Positions 34,110 through 43,128 of a stretch of 64,000 bases of DNA are shown here, piece after piece. The position numbers were made by a program, and so were the translations under genes. Source of the DNA: Comamonas sp. JUb58 (lineage in GTDB: Bacteria > Pseudomonadota > Gammaproteobacteria > Burkholderiales > Burkholderiaceae_C). The number at the start of each line of letters is the position of its first letter. Position 1 is the first letter of the stretch. Under the pieces are notes generated by a model. That model saw nothing but the letters and a program-made list of their open reading frames with translations. It searched no databases and had not been told where the DNA came from. Location of the stretch: contig NZ_SOAL01000007.1 of assembly GCF_004364775.1 (NCBI RefSeq), positions 62,001-126,000 on the forward strand, given 5' to 3'.

Positions 34110-37046
34110 TCAGCTCACATGCTTGCCAACAATGCCAGCGATCTCGAACATGCTGATCTGGTCCTTGCCAAACAGCGGCTGCAGTTTGGCGTCGGCATTG
34201 ATGGCGCGCTTGTCCTTGGCGTCCTGCAGGCCGTTGGCCTTGATGTAGTCCCACAGCTTTTTGATCACCTCGGGGCGCGAGGTGGCCTCGCTGCCGATCA
34301 CGGCCGCCAGCGCGGGGCTGGGGGTCAGGGTCGCGGCAACCTTGCGGGGCGTTTTAGCGGCGGACTTGGTGGCTGTCTTGGTAGCGGTTTTGGCCGCCGT
34401 CTTCGTGGCCTTGGCAGCGGTCTTGCTCGCGGTCTTCGTGGCGGTCTTGGTTGCCGTCTTGGCGGCCGCGCCCTTGCGGGGCGGGAACTTGCTGTCGCGT
34501 GGCTCGAATTCGAAGTTCACCTTGCCGGCCTCCTTGTCCCAGGCCAGGAAGGCCTTGAAGCTGCGGCGCGTGCGGTTGGAGACGAACTTGTCGAGCAGGT
34601 CGGTCTTGCCGGTCGCCAGCAGCTTGGCCATCTGGTCGCGCTCGATCGGTTGCTGCAGGATGATCTGGCCGCTCTTGAAGTCGCAGCTGGGCGTGGGCTG
34701 CTGGGCCGTGGGCACGGCCTTGCTGCAGACATAGTTGGCGCCGTGCTCGAACACCGGCGCGCCGCACTTGGGGCAGGCGCCCAGAGTGTTCTGGCTGCCA
34801 AAGTCCACCAGCTCGCCCGATTCCTCGTCGGACTTGTTGTCCTCAAACAGGAACTCGAACTTGAAGTTGTTGTTGTCCTCGTCGCGCACGATGGCCACTT
34901 CGGCGGCAAAGGGCCAGCCGGCCTTGGAGCGGAAGCCGTCGAGTGGGCCCAGCTTACGGTCGCGCAGCAGCTGGTCGGCCTCGGCGGTCTCGAAGGTGCG
35001 GCCCGCAGGCGATTTGGTGAACGAGAAGCCGCAGCCCTCGCCGTTGCCGCCCACGCCGGTGCAGGCGTAGCGGCGGTAGTTTTCCTTGACCACGCCGCCG
35101 CAGTTGGGGCAGGGCGCGGACAGGGTGGCGTAGTCACCCGGGATGGTGTCGCGGTCGTATTCCTTGGCCTTTTTCACCAGGCGCTCGGTCATGGACTGGA
35201 TCTCGGCCATGAAGGCTTCGCGCGAGAGCTGGCCCTTTTCCATTTGCGCCAGCTTGTATTCCCACTCGCCGGTCAGGTCGGCGCGCGAGAGCTCTTCCAC
35301 CTGCAGGCCGCGCAGCAAGGTCATCAGCTGGAAGGCCTTGGCCGTGGGGATCAGCTCGCGGCCTTCGCGCAGCATGTATTTCTCGGTCAGCAGGCCTTCA
35401 ATGATGGCCGCGCGCGTTGCAGGCGTGCCCAGGCCTTTTTCCTGCATGGCTTCGCGCAGCTCGTCGTCGTCGATCTGCTTGCCGGCGCTCTCCATCGCGC
35501 CCAGCAGGGTTGCTTCCGAGTAGCGGGCAGGCGGCTTGGTCTTCAGGCCCTTGGGGTCGACCGGGTCGGCCACCGGCTTCTCGCCAGGCTGCACCGGCAC
35601 CAGGTTCTGGCCCTTGTCGCCTTCCTTGGCGTCTTCCACTTCGTGGGCCGCTTCCTTGCCGTAGATGGCCAGCCAACCGGGCTTGACCAGCACCTTGCCT
35701 TCGGTCTTGAAGTGGTGCTCCTCGACCTGGCTGATACGGGTGGTGACCTGGTACTCGGCGCTGGGGAAGAACACCGCCATGAAGCGCCGCACCACCAAGG
35801 TGTAGAGCTTGTGCTCGGCCTCACTCAGCGCGCCGGGCGCCTGCGTGGTCGGGATGATGGCAAAGTGATCCGACACCTTGCTGTTGTCAAAAATGCGCTT
35901 GTTGGCACGGATGTAGTTGGCGCCAATGGCCTGCTGCGCAAACGGCGCGAGCTGCTGCATATTGCTGTGGGCCAGCATCTCGAAGGTCTGGCGGGCCACC
36001 GGCAGGTAGTCCTCGGGCAGCGCGCGCGAATCGGTACGCGGGTAGGTGAGTGCCTTGTGGCGCTCGTACAGCGCCTGGGCCAGCGCCAAGGTGGTCTTGG
36101 CCGAGAAGCCGAACTTGCTGTTGGCCTCGCGCTGCAGGCTAGTCAGGTCAAACAGCAGCGGCGATGCCTGCGTGGTGGGCTTGGACTCTTCGGTCACCGT
36201 GGCGGGCTTGCTGCGCACGGCGTCGGCAATGGCCTGCGCCTCTTGCTGGGTCCAGACGCGGTCGGCCTTGGCCTCGGCGTCGTCGGTTTTCTTCCAGCCC
36301 GGGTTGAACCACTTGGCCGGGTAGGCGCCCGCCTGGGCGTTGAATTCGGCGTGGATTTCCCAGTAGTTGCGGCTGACGAACTTGCGGATCTTTTCTTCGC
36401 GCTCGACCACCAGCGACAGGGTGGGCGTCTGCACGCGGCCCACCGTGGTCAGGAAGAAGCCGCCATCGCGCGAGTTGAACGCGGTCATCGCCCGCGTGCC
36501 GTTGATGCCCACCAGCCAGTCGGCTTCGGAGCGGCTGCGGGCGGCATCGGCCAGGCCCAGCATCTGGTTGTCCGAGCGCAGCTTGTTGAAGCCGTCGCGG
36601 ATGGCTTGCGGCGTCATCGACTGCAGCCACAGGCGCTGGATCGGCTTGCCCAGGCCGCCCTTGGCGCCACCGGCGTATTGCTCGATCAGGCGGAAGATGA
36701 GCTCACCTTCGCGGCCCGCGTCACAGGCGTTGATCAGCGCGGTGACATCCTTGCGCTTGGCCAGCTTGACGACGGCGTTCAGGCGCGTCTTGGTCTTGTC
36801 GACGGGCTTGAGCTCAAAGTAAGGCGGGATGACCGGCAGATGGGCAAAGCTCCACTTGCCGCGTTTGACATCAAATTCTTCGGGGGCCTGGATCTCCACA
36901 AGGTGACCCACCGCGCTCGTCACGATGAAGGTATCGGCTTCAAAGTAGTCGTCGTGTTTGGCAAATTGGCCTGCCACCGGCGTCAGTGCACGAACAATGT
37001 CTTGTGCAACTGACGGCTTTTCTGCAATGACCAGGGTCTTGGACAT
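34110..37046 (-). CDS. topB: DNA topoisomerase III with C-terminal SWIB domain
   Basis: A 978-residue type IA topoisomerase that relaxes or decatenates DNA by single-strand passage. The TOPRIM domain includes NACDAGREGE (residues 106-115). The active-site tyrosine is Y335 in TYPRTDS. Zinc-finger cysteines follow (CPNCGG...C, ACPKCGAPVF...C). After residue about 855 comes a linker of repeated KTATKTA/KTAAK units, then a domain matching SWIB/MDM2 (LAAVIGSEATSRPEVIKKLW, INADAKLQPLFGKD). The ATG before SKTLVIAEK has GAGAG upstream. It is divergent from the SET gene and heads an operon of three envelope-type genes. Confidence 0.95.
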   Translation of the reverse strand: MSKTLVIAEKPSVAQDIVRALTPVAGQFAKHDDYFEADTFIVTSAVGHLVEIQAPEEFDVKRGKWSFAHLPVIPPYFELKPVDKTKTRLNAVVKLAKRKDVTALINACDAGREGELIFRLIEQYAGGAKGGLGKPIQRLWLQSMTPQAIRDGFNKLRSDNQMLGLADAARSRSEADWLVGINGTRAMTAFNSRDGGFFLTTVGRVQTPTLSLVVEREEKIRKFVSRNYWEIHAEFNAQAGAYPAKWFNPGWKKTDDAEAKADRVWTQQEAQAIADAVRSKPATVTEESKPTTQASPLLFDLTSLQREANSKFGFSAKTTLALAQALYERHKALTYPRTDSRALPEDYLPVARQTFEMLAHSNMQQLAPFAQQAIGANYIRANKRIFDNSKVSDHFAIIPTTQAPGALSEAEHKLYTLVVRRFMAVFFPSAEYQVTTRISQVEEHHFKTEGKVLVKPGWLAIYGKEAAHEVEDAKEGDKGQNLVPVQPGEKPVADPVDPKGLKTKPPARYSEATLLGAMESAGKQIDDDELREAMQEKGLGTPATRAAIIEGLLTEKYMLREGRELIPTAKAFQLMTLLRGLQVEELSRADLTGEWEYKLAQMEKGQLSREAFMAEIQSMTERLVKKAKEYDRDTIPGDYATLSAPCPNCGGVVKENYRRYACTGVGGNGEGCGFSFTKSPAGRTFETAEADQLLRDRKLGPLDGFRSKAGWPFAAEVAIVRDEDNNNFKFEFLFEDNKSDEESGELVDFGSQNTLGACPKCGAPVFEHGANYVCSKAVPTAQQPTPSCDFKSGQIILQQPIERDQMAKLLATGKTDLLDKFVSNRTRRSFKAFLAWDKEAGKVNFEFEPRDSKFPPRKGAAAKTATKTATKTASKTAAKATKTAAKTATKTATKSAAKTPRKVAATLTPSPALAAVIGSEATSRPEVIKKLWDYIKANGLQDAKDKRAINADAKLQPLFGKDQISMFEIAGIVGKHVS

Positions 37047-37121
37047 GGGTTCACTCTCATCAAACTGGGGTCTGCCAACACTGTGGGTTGCTGGCTCTCT
37101 GAGCACGCTCTTACAATGCAC

Positions 37122-37208
37122 GCTTTACGCGCATGTGCGCGGGCGCCTGCATGTGTACGTGTGCGCACATGCGCATGTGCTTATTTTTAAAGTAGCAGAA
37201 AAAATCCC
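37122..37208. promoter_or_regulatory. Alternating purine-pyrimidine tract in the topB/SET spacer
   Basis: Two runs of strict pyrimidine-purine alternation occur: 37126-37141 (16 bases) and 37148-37180 (33 bases), rich in CG and TG/CA steps. The 10-mer GCGCATGTGC occurs twice (37129-37138, 37171-37180), and TGTGCGCACA at 37160-37169 is a palindrome. This composition favours Z-DNA under negative supercoiling. It lies in the divergent promoter region of topB (minus) and the SET gene (plus). Confidence 0.7.
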
Positions 37209-37934
37209 ATGCCGAACCATGTTCCCCATTTTTCAACAGGTCGTCGTATCCAGGTACGGCGTTCGGGCGTGCACGGCAGGGGCGTTTTTGCGTTGCAGGA
37301 TATAGCAGAAGGCGAAGTCATTGTCGAATATGCGGGCAAGGTCATCAGCTACGAAGAAAGCCAGCGCCGCCACCCGCACGACCCGGACCACCCCAACCAC
37401 ACCTTCTTTTTCCAGATCGATGGCGACCGCGTCATCGACGGTGGTGACGGCGGCAACTCGGCCCGCTGGATCAACCACAGCTGCGACCCGAACTGCTTTG
37501 CCGAAGAGGTGGATGACCGCATCTTCATCAGCGCGCTGCGCAATATCAGCGCCGGCGAGGAGCTGGGTTATGACTACGGCCTGATCATCGAAGAGCGCTA
37601 CACCGCCAAGCTCAAGGCCGACTACGCCTGCCACTGCGGCGCGGCCGAATGCCGGGGCACAATGCTGGCGCCCAAGCGCGGCTGGAAGCCCAAGGTACCC
37701 GCCTCGGATTTGCCCGAGCCGGTGCTGCCCAAAAAGCGCAAGGCCAAGGCGGCAGCTGCCGATGGCGCAAAGCCCGCCAAGCCTGCCAAAGCGGAAAAGA
37801 ACAAGGCCAAGGCCGCAGACAAGGCCCTGGGCAAGGAAAAGGCCAAGGACAAGAAAAAGAGCGACAAGAAAGCCAAGGCCGACAAGAAGACCAAGGGCCA
37901 GAAGGCGGCCAAGGCGGACAAGGCGAACGCATGA
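37209..37934 (+). CDS. SET-domain lysine methyltransferase with histone H1-like tail
   Basis: A 241-residue protein. Residues 10-150 form a complete SET domain: GRGVFA (23-28), WINHSCDPN (87-95, SAM/lysine channel), YDYG (121-124) and post-SET cysteines C141, C143, C148 with others. From about 174 on, the sequence is almost only Lys, Ala, Pro and Asp (KAKAAAADGAKPAKPAKAEK and more), resembling histone H1/bacterial HctA-like tails. It should use S-adenosylmethionine to methylate a lysine substrate, unknown here. Overlaps birA by 4 bases (ATGA). Confidence 0.9.
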   Translation: MPNHVPHFSTGRRIQVRRSGVHGRGVFALQDIAEGEVIVEYAGKVISYEESQRRHPHDPDHPNHTFFFQIDGDRVIDGGDGGNSARWINHSCDPNCFAEEVDDRIFISALRNISAGEELGYDYGLIIEERYTAKLKADYACHCGAAECRGTMLAPKRGWKPKVPASDLPEPVLPKKRKAKAAAADGAKPAKPAKAEKNKAKAADKALGKEKAKDKKKSDKKAKADKKTKGQKAAKADKANA

Positions 37935-38782
37935 GCGAGGCACAGAACACGCCCATCCGCTGGCCGGCAGAAGCGATCTGGGAAGCGGTGGAGCCGCAGT
38001 TGCCAGGCTTCACGATCGAAGTGCTGCCCAGCATCGACTCGACCAATACCGAGCTGATGCGCCGCGCCCGGGCCGGCCGGCAGGAGCCCATCTTGCTGGT
38101 GGCCGAGCAGCAGACCGCAGGGCGTGGCCGCATGGGCAAGCCCTGGCGCAGCGAGGTCGGTGATTCGCTGCTGATGTCGCTGGGCCTGCCACTGGCGCCG
38201 GCCGACTGGTCGGGCCTGTCGCTGGCCGTTGGTGTGTCGGTGGCGCAAAGCCTGCAGCCGCAGCTGCCTGAGGCGGGCTCCAGCACCCCGACGATCGGCC
38301 TCAAATGGCCCAATGACCTCTGGCTGACGGGCGACCACAAGCTGGCCGGCATCCTGGTGGAGACCGCCAGCTTTGTCTCGGCCCGCACGCATGCGGGCGA
38401 TGGCCAGCAGCAGGCCGAGCGCTATGTGGTGATTGGCATCGGCATCAATGTACGGGCCCCGCAGGCCGAGGGTCTGTCGACCATTCCTGGCAGCTTACAG
38501 ATGCTCGACAGCCGCTGGGACGCGCCGCAGGCGCTGCAGGCCGTGGTGCCGCCGCTGGTGGCCGCCATCCAGGCCTTTGCGCAGCAGGGCTTTGCGCCGC
38601 TGCAGGCAGCCTATGCGGCGCGTGATGCGCTGGCGGGCCGCGAGGTCGGCCTGAGCGATGGCACGGCCGGCCTGGCGCTGGGCGTGGCTGCCGATGGCGC
38701 CTTGCGCGTGCAGACGGCCGCTGGCGTGGTCGATGTGACCAGCTCGGAAGTCAGCGTGCGGCCCAAGGCGGGCGCGGCCTGA
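37931..38782 (+). CDS. birA: Biotin-[acetyl-CoA-carboxylase] ligase
   Basis: A 283-residue biotin protein ligase that attaches biotin to carboxylase carrier domains via biotinyl-AMP. Motifs are STNTELMRRA, QQTAGRGRMGKPW (biotinyl-AMP loop) and KWPNDLWLTGDHKLAGIL, with GIGINV. The N-terminal DNA-binding helix-turn-helix of E. coli BirA is missing, so it should not act as a repressor. The ATG overlaps the SET gene stop. Confidence 0.92.
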   Translation: MSEAQNTPIRWPAEAIWEAVEPQLPGFTIEVLPSIDSTNTELMRRARAGRQEPILLVAEQQTAGRGRMGKPWRSEVGDSLLMSLGLPLAPADWSGLSLAVGVSVAQSLQPQLPEAGSSTPTIGLKWPNDLWLTGDHKLAGILVETASFVSARTHAGDGQQQAERYVVIGIGINVRAPQAEGLSTIPGSLQMLDSRWDAPQALQAVVPPLVAAIQAFAQQGFAPLQAAYAARDALAGREVGLSDGTAGLALGVAADGALRVQTAAGVVDVTSSEVSVRPKAGAA

Positions 38783-38822
38783 GCGCGCCGCAGGATCAGA
38801 GAACTATCAGACAGGAGCGGAG

Positions 38823-39644
38823 ATGATTCGTTTTGCCATCGTGCTGCTGCTACTGGCCAATGCCGGCTACTACGCCTTCTCGCAAGGCATGCTGCGCAGC
38901 CTGGGCTGGGGCCCGGAAGACCCCTCCGAGCCCGAGCGGGTGCAGCAGCAGGTCAAGCCCGATGCGCTGCGCATTCTGACGCCGCAAGAGGCCAAGCAGG
39001 CCCAGGAGCAAGCACGCACGGTGACGGCTGAGCCCGCCCCGGCGCCAGCACCGGTGGCCGCCCCCGTTGCCGAGCCGGCCGCTGTGGCGGCTGCGGAGCC
39101 AGCTGCCGACAGCGCAGACAAAACGACGGCTGCCGAGGCCGACAAACTGGCGGCCAAGCCCGCTGACAAGCCGGCAGAGAAACCCGAAAAGCCCGAGAAA
39201 AAAGAATGCCTGATCGCCGGCAGCTTTGATGCCAAACAGGTCGAAGCGCTGCGCCTGCAACTGGCCAAGCTGCCCGAAGGCAGCTGGCGCCTGGACAGCA
39301 GCACCAGCGCCGGCCGCTGGATGGTCTATGTCGGCAAGTTCAGCAGCCAGGAAGCGCTGGACACGCGCCGTGATGAGCTGCGTGCGCTGGATATCAGTAC
39401 CGACCGCGCCCGCATCGCCAGCCTGGAGCCGGGCATCTCGCTGGGCCGCTTCTCCAGCGAAGAGGCGGCAGAGCGCCATCTGGCCACCATGGGCAAAAAA
39501 GGCGTGAGCGGCGCCAAGGTGGTGGTCGAGCGCCCCGAGGCCGTCAGCTACACGCTGCGCCTGCCCAAGCTGGATGCAGCTACCAAGAAGCGCGTACAGA
39601 GCTGGCATGTGATGGATGGCAAGGAGCTGCGCAGCTGCTCCTGA
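38823..39644 (+). CDS. SPOR-domain protein
   Basis: A 273-residue envelope protein. An N-terminal membrane anchor (FAIVLLLLANAGYYAFS) is followed by a Pro/Ala/Glu-rich spacer (ETAEPAPAPAP-type, residues 70-125) and a C-terminal SPOR-like module (CLIAGSFDAKQVEALRLQL, WMVYVGKFSSQEAL, RFSSEEAAERHLATMG). SPOR domains bind denuded peptidoglycan at the septum. GGAG lies before the ATG. It is the last gene of the SET-birA-SPOR run. Confidence 0.82.
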   Translation: MIRFAIVLLLLANAGYYAFSQGMLRSLGWGPEDPSEPERVQQQVKPDALRILTPQEAKQAQEQARTVTAEPAPAPAPVAAPVAEPAAVAAAEPAADSADKTTAAEADKLAAKPADKPAEKPEKPEKKECLIAGSFDAKQVEALRLQLAKLPEGSWRLDSSTSAGRWMVYVGKFSSQEALDTRRDELRALDISTDRARIASLEPGISLGRFSSEEAAERHLATMGKKGVSGAKVVVERPEAVSYTLRLPKLDAATKKRVQSWHVMDGKELRSCS

Positions 39645-39668
39645 GCCGGGCTTTACAGCCCAGGCGGT

Positions 39669-41123
39669 TCAGATCTGCGGCTGGGGTGCCAAGGTGGTCG
39701 GAAAGCACACGCTGAACACCACGCCGCGCTGGGCCTGGCGCGGGTGCGCATCTTCCAGGCCCACGCTGGCGCCATGCTGGCGCGCGATTTCCTGCACGAT
39801 GGGCAGGCCCAGGCCTGAGCCATCCACCTCGCTGCCCAGCACGCGGTAGAAGGGCTGAAAAATACGTTCGCGCTCTTCTTCGGGGATGCCGGGGCCGGAG
39901 TTCTCCACCTGCAGCACGATCACATGGCCAAAGGGGTCGGCCATCAGGCGCACATTGATGATGCCCGGCGCGCTGGCGCTGGACGGTGTGTAGTTGATCG
40001 CGTTGTCCAGCAGGTTGCGCACCAGCTCGCCCAGCAAGGTGGCATTGCCGTTGACCCAGACCTCGCGCTCATCGGCCTGCATGCCGTCGTAGCCCATGTC
40101 GATGTGCTTGGCCAGCGCGCGGTCAATACCGTCATGCATGGCATCCAGCACAATCTCGGCCAGGTTGCAGGGCGTGCGCTGCAGCAGCGCGCTGGGCCCT
40201 TCGGCGCGAGCCAAAGACAGTAGCTGGTTGACGGTGTGGGTGGCGCGCATGCTCGAGCGGCCAATCTGCTGCAGGGACAGCTTGAGGTCGTCCTCCTTGG
40301 CATCGGCGCGCTGGGCCATCTCGGCCTGCATGCGCAGGCCCGCCAGCGGGGTTTTGAGCTGGTGCGCGGCATCGGCGAGAAAGCGTTTCTGCGTGGCCAG
40401 CGAATCGTTGAGGCGCTCGAGCAAGCCATTGACCGAATCGACCAGGGGCACCACTTCCAGCGGCACATCCTTGTGGTGGATCGGCGAGAGGTCTTCGGAC
40501 TTGCGCGCGCGGATGCGCTCTTCCAGAAGATGCAGTGGCTTGATGCCACGCGCCAGTGCCAGCCAGACCAGCAGCACCGCCAGCGGCAGGATGACGAACT
40601 GCGGCAGCATGACGCCCTTGATGATTTCAGTCGCCAGCACGCTGCGCTTTTCGCGTGTCTCTGCGACCTGGATCAGCGCCAGATTGGGCTCGGGCAGCGA
40701 CAGCTGCACCCAGATCCAGGCGATGCGCACATCCATGCCGCGCAGCTCGCCATCGCGCAGCTGTACCGTGCCAACGGTGCGTTCCAGATCCTTGGAGGGC
40801 ATGGGCAGCGCCGATTCGCCCGAGAGAAACATGCCCGCCGGCGTGGTGACCTGGTAGTACACCGTGTCGGCATCGTCGGCACGCAGGATCTCGCTGGCCG
40901 GCTGGGGCAGGTTGAAATAGGTTTTGCCGCCTTGCACGCCCACCAGCTGCGCCAGCGCATGGGCGTTGTACTCCAGCGCGCGGTCAAAGGGCTTGTTGGC
41001 CAGGTCCTGGGCCACCAGCCAGGTCAATGCCAGCGATACCGGCCACAAAAGCAGCAGCGGCGTGAGCATCCAGTCAAGGATCTCTCCGAACAAAGATCGC
41101 TGCTCACTGCGAAACAGGGCCAA
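39669..41123 (-). CDS. Sensor histidine kinase (TctE-like)
   Basis: A 484-residue membrane sensor. Helices occur at about 20-38 and 172-191, enclosing a periplasmic region with a 2CSK_N-type fold. A HAMP-like linker follows, then HisKA with the phosphoacceptor H254 in DAAHQLKTPLAGLRM. The ATPase has N-box NLLDNAINYTP, G1 ENSGPGIPEEERERIFQPFYR (in part) and G2 GSGLGLPIVQEI. It follows the response regulator at 41187-41873, with a 63-base gap, and should phosphorylate it. TctE-type kinases often sense tricarboxylates; the ligand here is not shown. Confidence 0.9.
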   Translation of the reverse strand: MALFRSEQRSLFGEILDWMLTPLLLLWPVSLALTWLVAQDLANKPFDRALEYNAHALAQLVGVQGGKTYFNLPQPASEILRADDADTVYYQVTTPAGMFLSGESALPMPSKDLERTVGTVQLRDGELRGMDVRIAWIWVQLSLPEPNLALIQVAETREKRSVLATEIIKGVMLPQFVILPLAVLLVWLALARGIKPLHLLEERIRARKSEDLSPIHHKDVPLEVVPLVDSVNGLLERLNDSLATQKRFLADAAHQLKTPLAGLRMQAEMAQRADAKEDDLKLSLQQIGRSSMRATHTVNQLLSLARAEGPSALLQRTPCNLAEIVLDAMHDGIDRALAKHIDMGYDGMQADEREVWVNGNATLLGELVRNLLDNAINYTPSSASAPGIINVRLMADPFGHVIVLQVENSGPGIPEEERERIFQPFYRVLGSEVDGSGLGLPIVQEIARQHGASVGLEDAHPRQAQRGVVFSVCFPTTLAPQPQI

Positions 41124-41186
41124 GGCTGTCCTTGTGTGAATGGGCCGGGGGCGGCCATCGCCCCGCTGTCGCCGGATGGGTGGTGA

Positions 41187-41873
41187 TCAGTGGGCTGCAG
41201 GCGGGTGGATCTTCTCCAGGCAATAACCCAGGCCGCGCACCGTGGCAATGCGGATGGGGCCCTTTTCTATCTTTTTGCGCAGGCGGTGGATATAGACCTC
41301 GATCGCATTGGTGCTGACCTCTTCGCCCCATTCGCAGAGGCGCTCGACCAGCTGGTCCTTGCTGACCAGGCGGCCCGATCGCTGCAGCAGCACTTCCAGC
41401 AGGCCCAGCTCGCGGGCGGACAGCTCCAGCATGCGGCCGTCGAAGGTGGCGACGCGGCCGGCCTGGTCGTAGGCCAGCGGGCCATGCTGGATCAGGCTGG
41501 TGCTCATGCCCACGCCGCGGCGGGTAAGGGCCCGCACGCGGGCTTCGAGCTCGGACAGCGCAAAGGGCTTGGCCATGTAGTCGTCGGCGCCCAGGTCCAG
41601 GCCTTGGACCCGGTCATCCACGCTCTCGGCTGCGGTCAGGATCAGCACCGGGATGGCCGAGCCCCGGGCGCGCAGCTTTTTCAGCACCTCCAGCCCATGC
41701 ATGCGGGGCAGGCCCAGGTCCAGGATCAGCAGGTCAAACGCGTTGTTCGCCATCAACGCGGCATCGGCTTCGGTGCCGCTGGAGACATGGTCGACCACGG
41801 CGCCAGAGTTGCGGAGACTGCGCAGCAGGCCATCGGCCAGCACTTGGTCGTCTTCGGCAATCAGTATTCGCAT
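41187..41873 (-). CDS. OmpR-family response regulator
   Basis: A 228-residue two-domain regulator. The receiver has the acid pocket D8-D9 and phosphoacceptor D52 (LILDLGLPRM), and the conserved lysine in DDYMAKPF. The C-terminal winged helix has LELSARELGLLEVLLQRSGRLVSKDQL and IEVYIHRLRKKIEKGP. A strong AGGAG site precedes the ATG. It pairs with the kinase downstream; no transport gene is adjacent to reveal the target. Confidence 0.93.
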   Translation of the reverse strand: MRILIAEDDQVLADGLLRSLRNSGAVVDHVSSGTEADAALMANNAFDLLILDLGLPRMHGLEVLKKLRARGSAIPVLILTAAESVDDRVQGLDLGADDYMAKPFALSELEARVRALTRRGVGMSTSLIQHGPLAYDQAGRVATFDGRMLELSARELGLLEVLLQRSGRLVSKDQLVERLCEWGEEVSTNAIEVYIHRLRKKIEKGPIRIATVRGLGYCLEKIHPPAAH

Positions 41874-42158
41874 GCGGTCTCCTATCGATGTTGTAGTCGT
41901 GATTTGGATGCTGCCAATGATTCTAGGCCAGTCCATGGCGTTGGTGGCCACTCCACGGAAGCTCTGCAGAGTCAAATCAGGCGTGGCTAGGCATTCATGC
42001 GCCGCAATCGCCGCCTGCATTTTTTGTTGCAGAGACGTAAAACCGGCCAAACCTTCATCCATCTGAGGTATGCGTCACGTAGGATAACGCCTCGTCTTGA
42101 CCAGGACTTGCAGGCACCAGGCCTGCGGCTGGTGGCGAATTTTGAACAGCAGGTGGTG

Positions 42159-43100
42159 ATGAAAGCAGGGTCCAAGGTACAGGTAAGGTGGCAGGCGTCG
42201 CAGCGGCAGCGCCGTTTAGTCATGGTGACGGCCTTGTTGGTCTTGACGGCCTTGTACCTGCAGTGGCACCACGTCATTGCCATGCCAGGGCATGTCGATG
42301 CGCTGCAGTCTGCACCGCGCTCGGCGCCGCCTGCCAACCTGCCGCATTACCAGGCCAGCATTGATGCCAAGGTGGTCAGCGGCATTGCCGACAACCTCTC
42401 GGGCCTGGCCTACAACCCGGAGACCAAGACCCTGTTTGCGGTGACCAACCGCCCGCCCCAGATTGCCGAGCTGAGCACCGATGGCCGCCTGCTGCGCCTG
42501 GCGCCCTTGCTGGGGGCCGATGACACCGAAGGCATTGCCCATATCCAGGGCGACTGGTTTGCGATTGCCGATGAGCGCAGCAACCGCATCCACTGGGTGC
42601 AGTTTGGCAAGGGCGTGACCGAGGTGTCGCTGGAAAACAGCCCTTACATCCAACTGGGCGATATCCATATCAAGAACTTCGCACTGGAAGGCCTGGGTTG
42701 GGATGCCAAGCGCCAGCAATTGCTGGCCGTGACCGAGAAATGGCCGATGCAGGTGCTGGTGATGGATGCCCCGTTGTCCAAGCTCAAACCCGGCCGGGTC
42801 GATATGAAAGTCTCGACCTGGGAGGTGCCGGCGGTGGAGGACATGCCCAGCACCGACCTGGCCGCCATCGAGGTGGACCCGCGCAGTGGCAACCTGCTGC
42901 TGCTGGGCGAAGAGGCATCGGTGCTCTACGAATACAGCCGTGCCGGTGACCTGCTCAGCGTGATGCCGCTGTGGGCCGATATGGCCGGGCTGGCCGACCG
43001 GGTGCCACAGCCAGAAGGCCTGGCCGTGGACAACAGCGGCAATATCTACATCGTCTCCGAGCCCAACCTGTTCTACAAGTTCGAGCGCAAGCGCGGCTGA
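42159..43100 (+). CDS. SdiA-regulated-type (YjiK-like) beta-propeller protein
   Basis: A 313-residue protein of the SdiA-regulated/YjiK family. A membrane anchor (LVMVTALLVLTALYLQW) precedes a periplasmic six- or seven-bladed propeller with repeats such as SGLAYNPETKTLFAVTNRP, DTEGIAHIQGDWFAIADE and EGLAVDNSGNIYIVSEPN. No enzyme activity is known for the family. The start chosen is the ATG at 42159; upstream ATGs lack a ribosome site. Confidence 0.8.
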   Translation: MKAGSKVQVRWQASQRQRRLVMVTALLVLTALYLQWHHVIAMPGHVDALQSAPRSAPPANLPHYQASIDAKVVSGIADNLSGLAYNPETKTLFAVTNRPPQIAELSTDGRLLRLAPLLGADDTEGIAHIQGDWFAIADERSNRIHWVQFGKGVTEVSLENSPYIQLGDIHIKNFALEGLGWDAKRQQLLAVTEKWPMQVLVMDAPLSKLKPGRVDMKVSTWEVPAVEDMPSTDLAAIEVDPRSGNLLLLGEEASVLYEYSRAGDLLSVMPLWADMAGLADRVPQPEGLAVDNSGNIYIVSEPNLFYKFERKRG

Positions 43101-43128
43101 GCAGGCCCAAGCGCTGCCCATTGAGCGC

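Noticed and set aside
33846..37013. A 1055-codon plus-strand frame over topB
   Set aside because: It is an antisense shadow of topB, rich in Gly/Leu/Ala with no motif.
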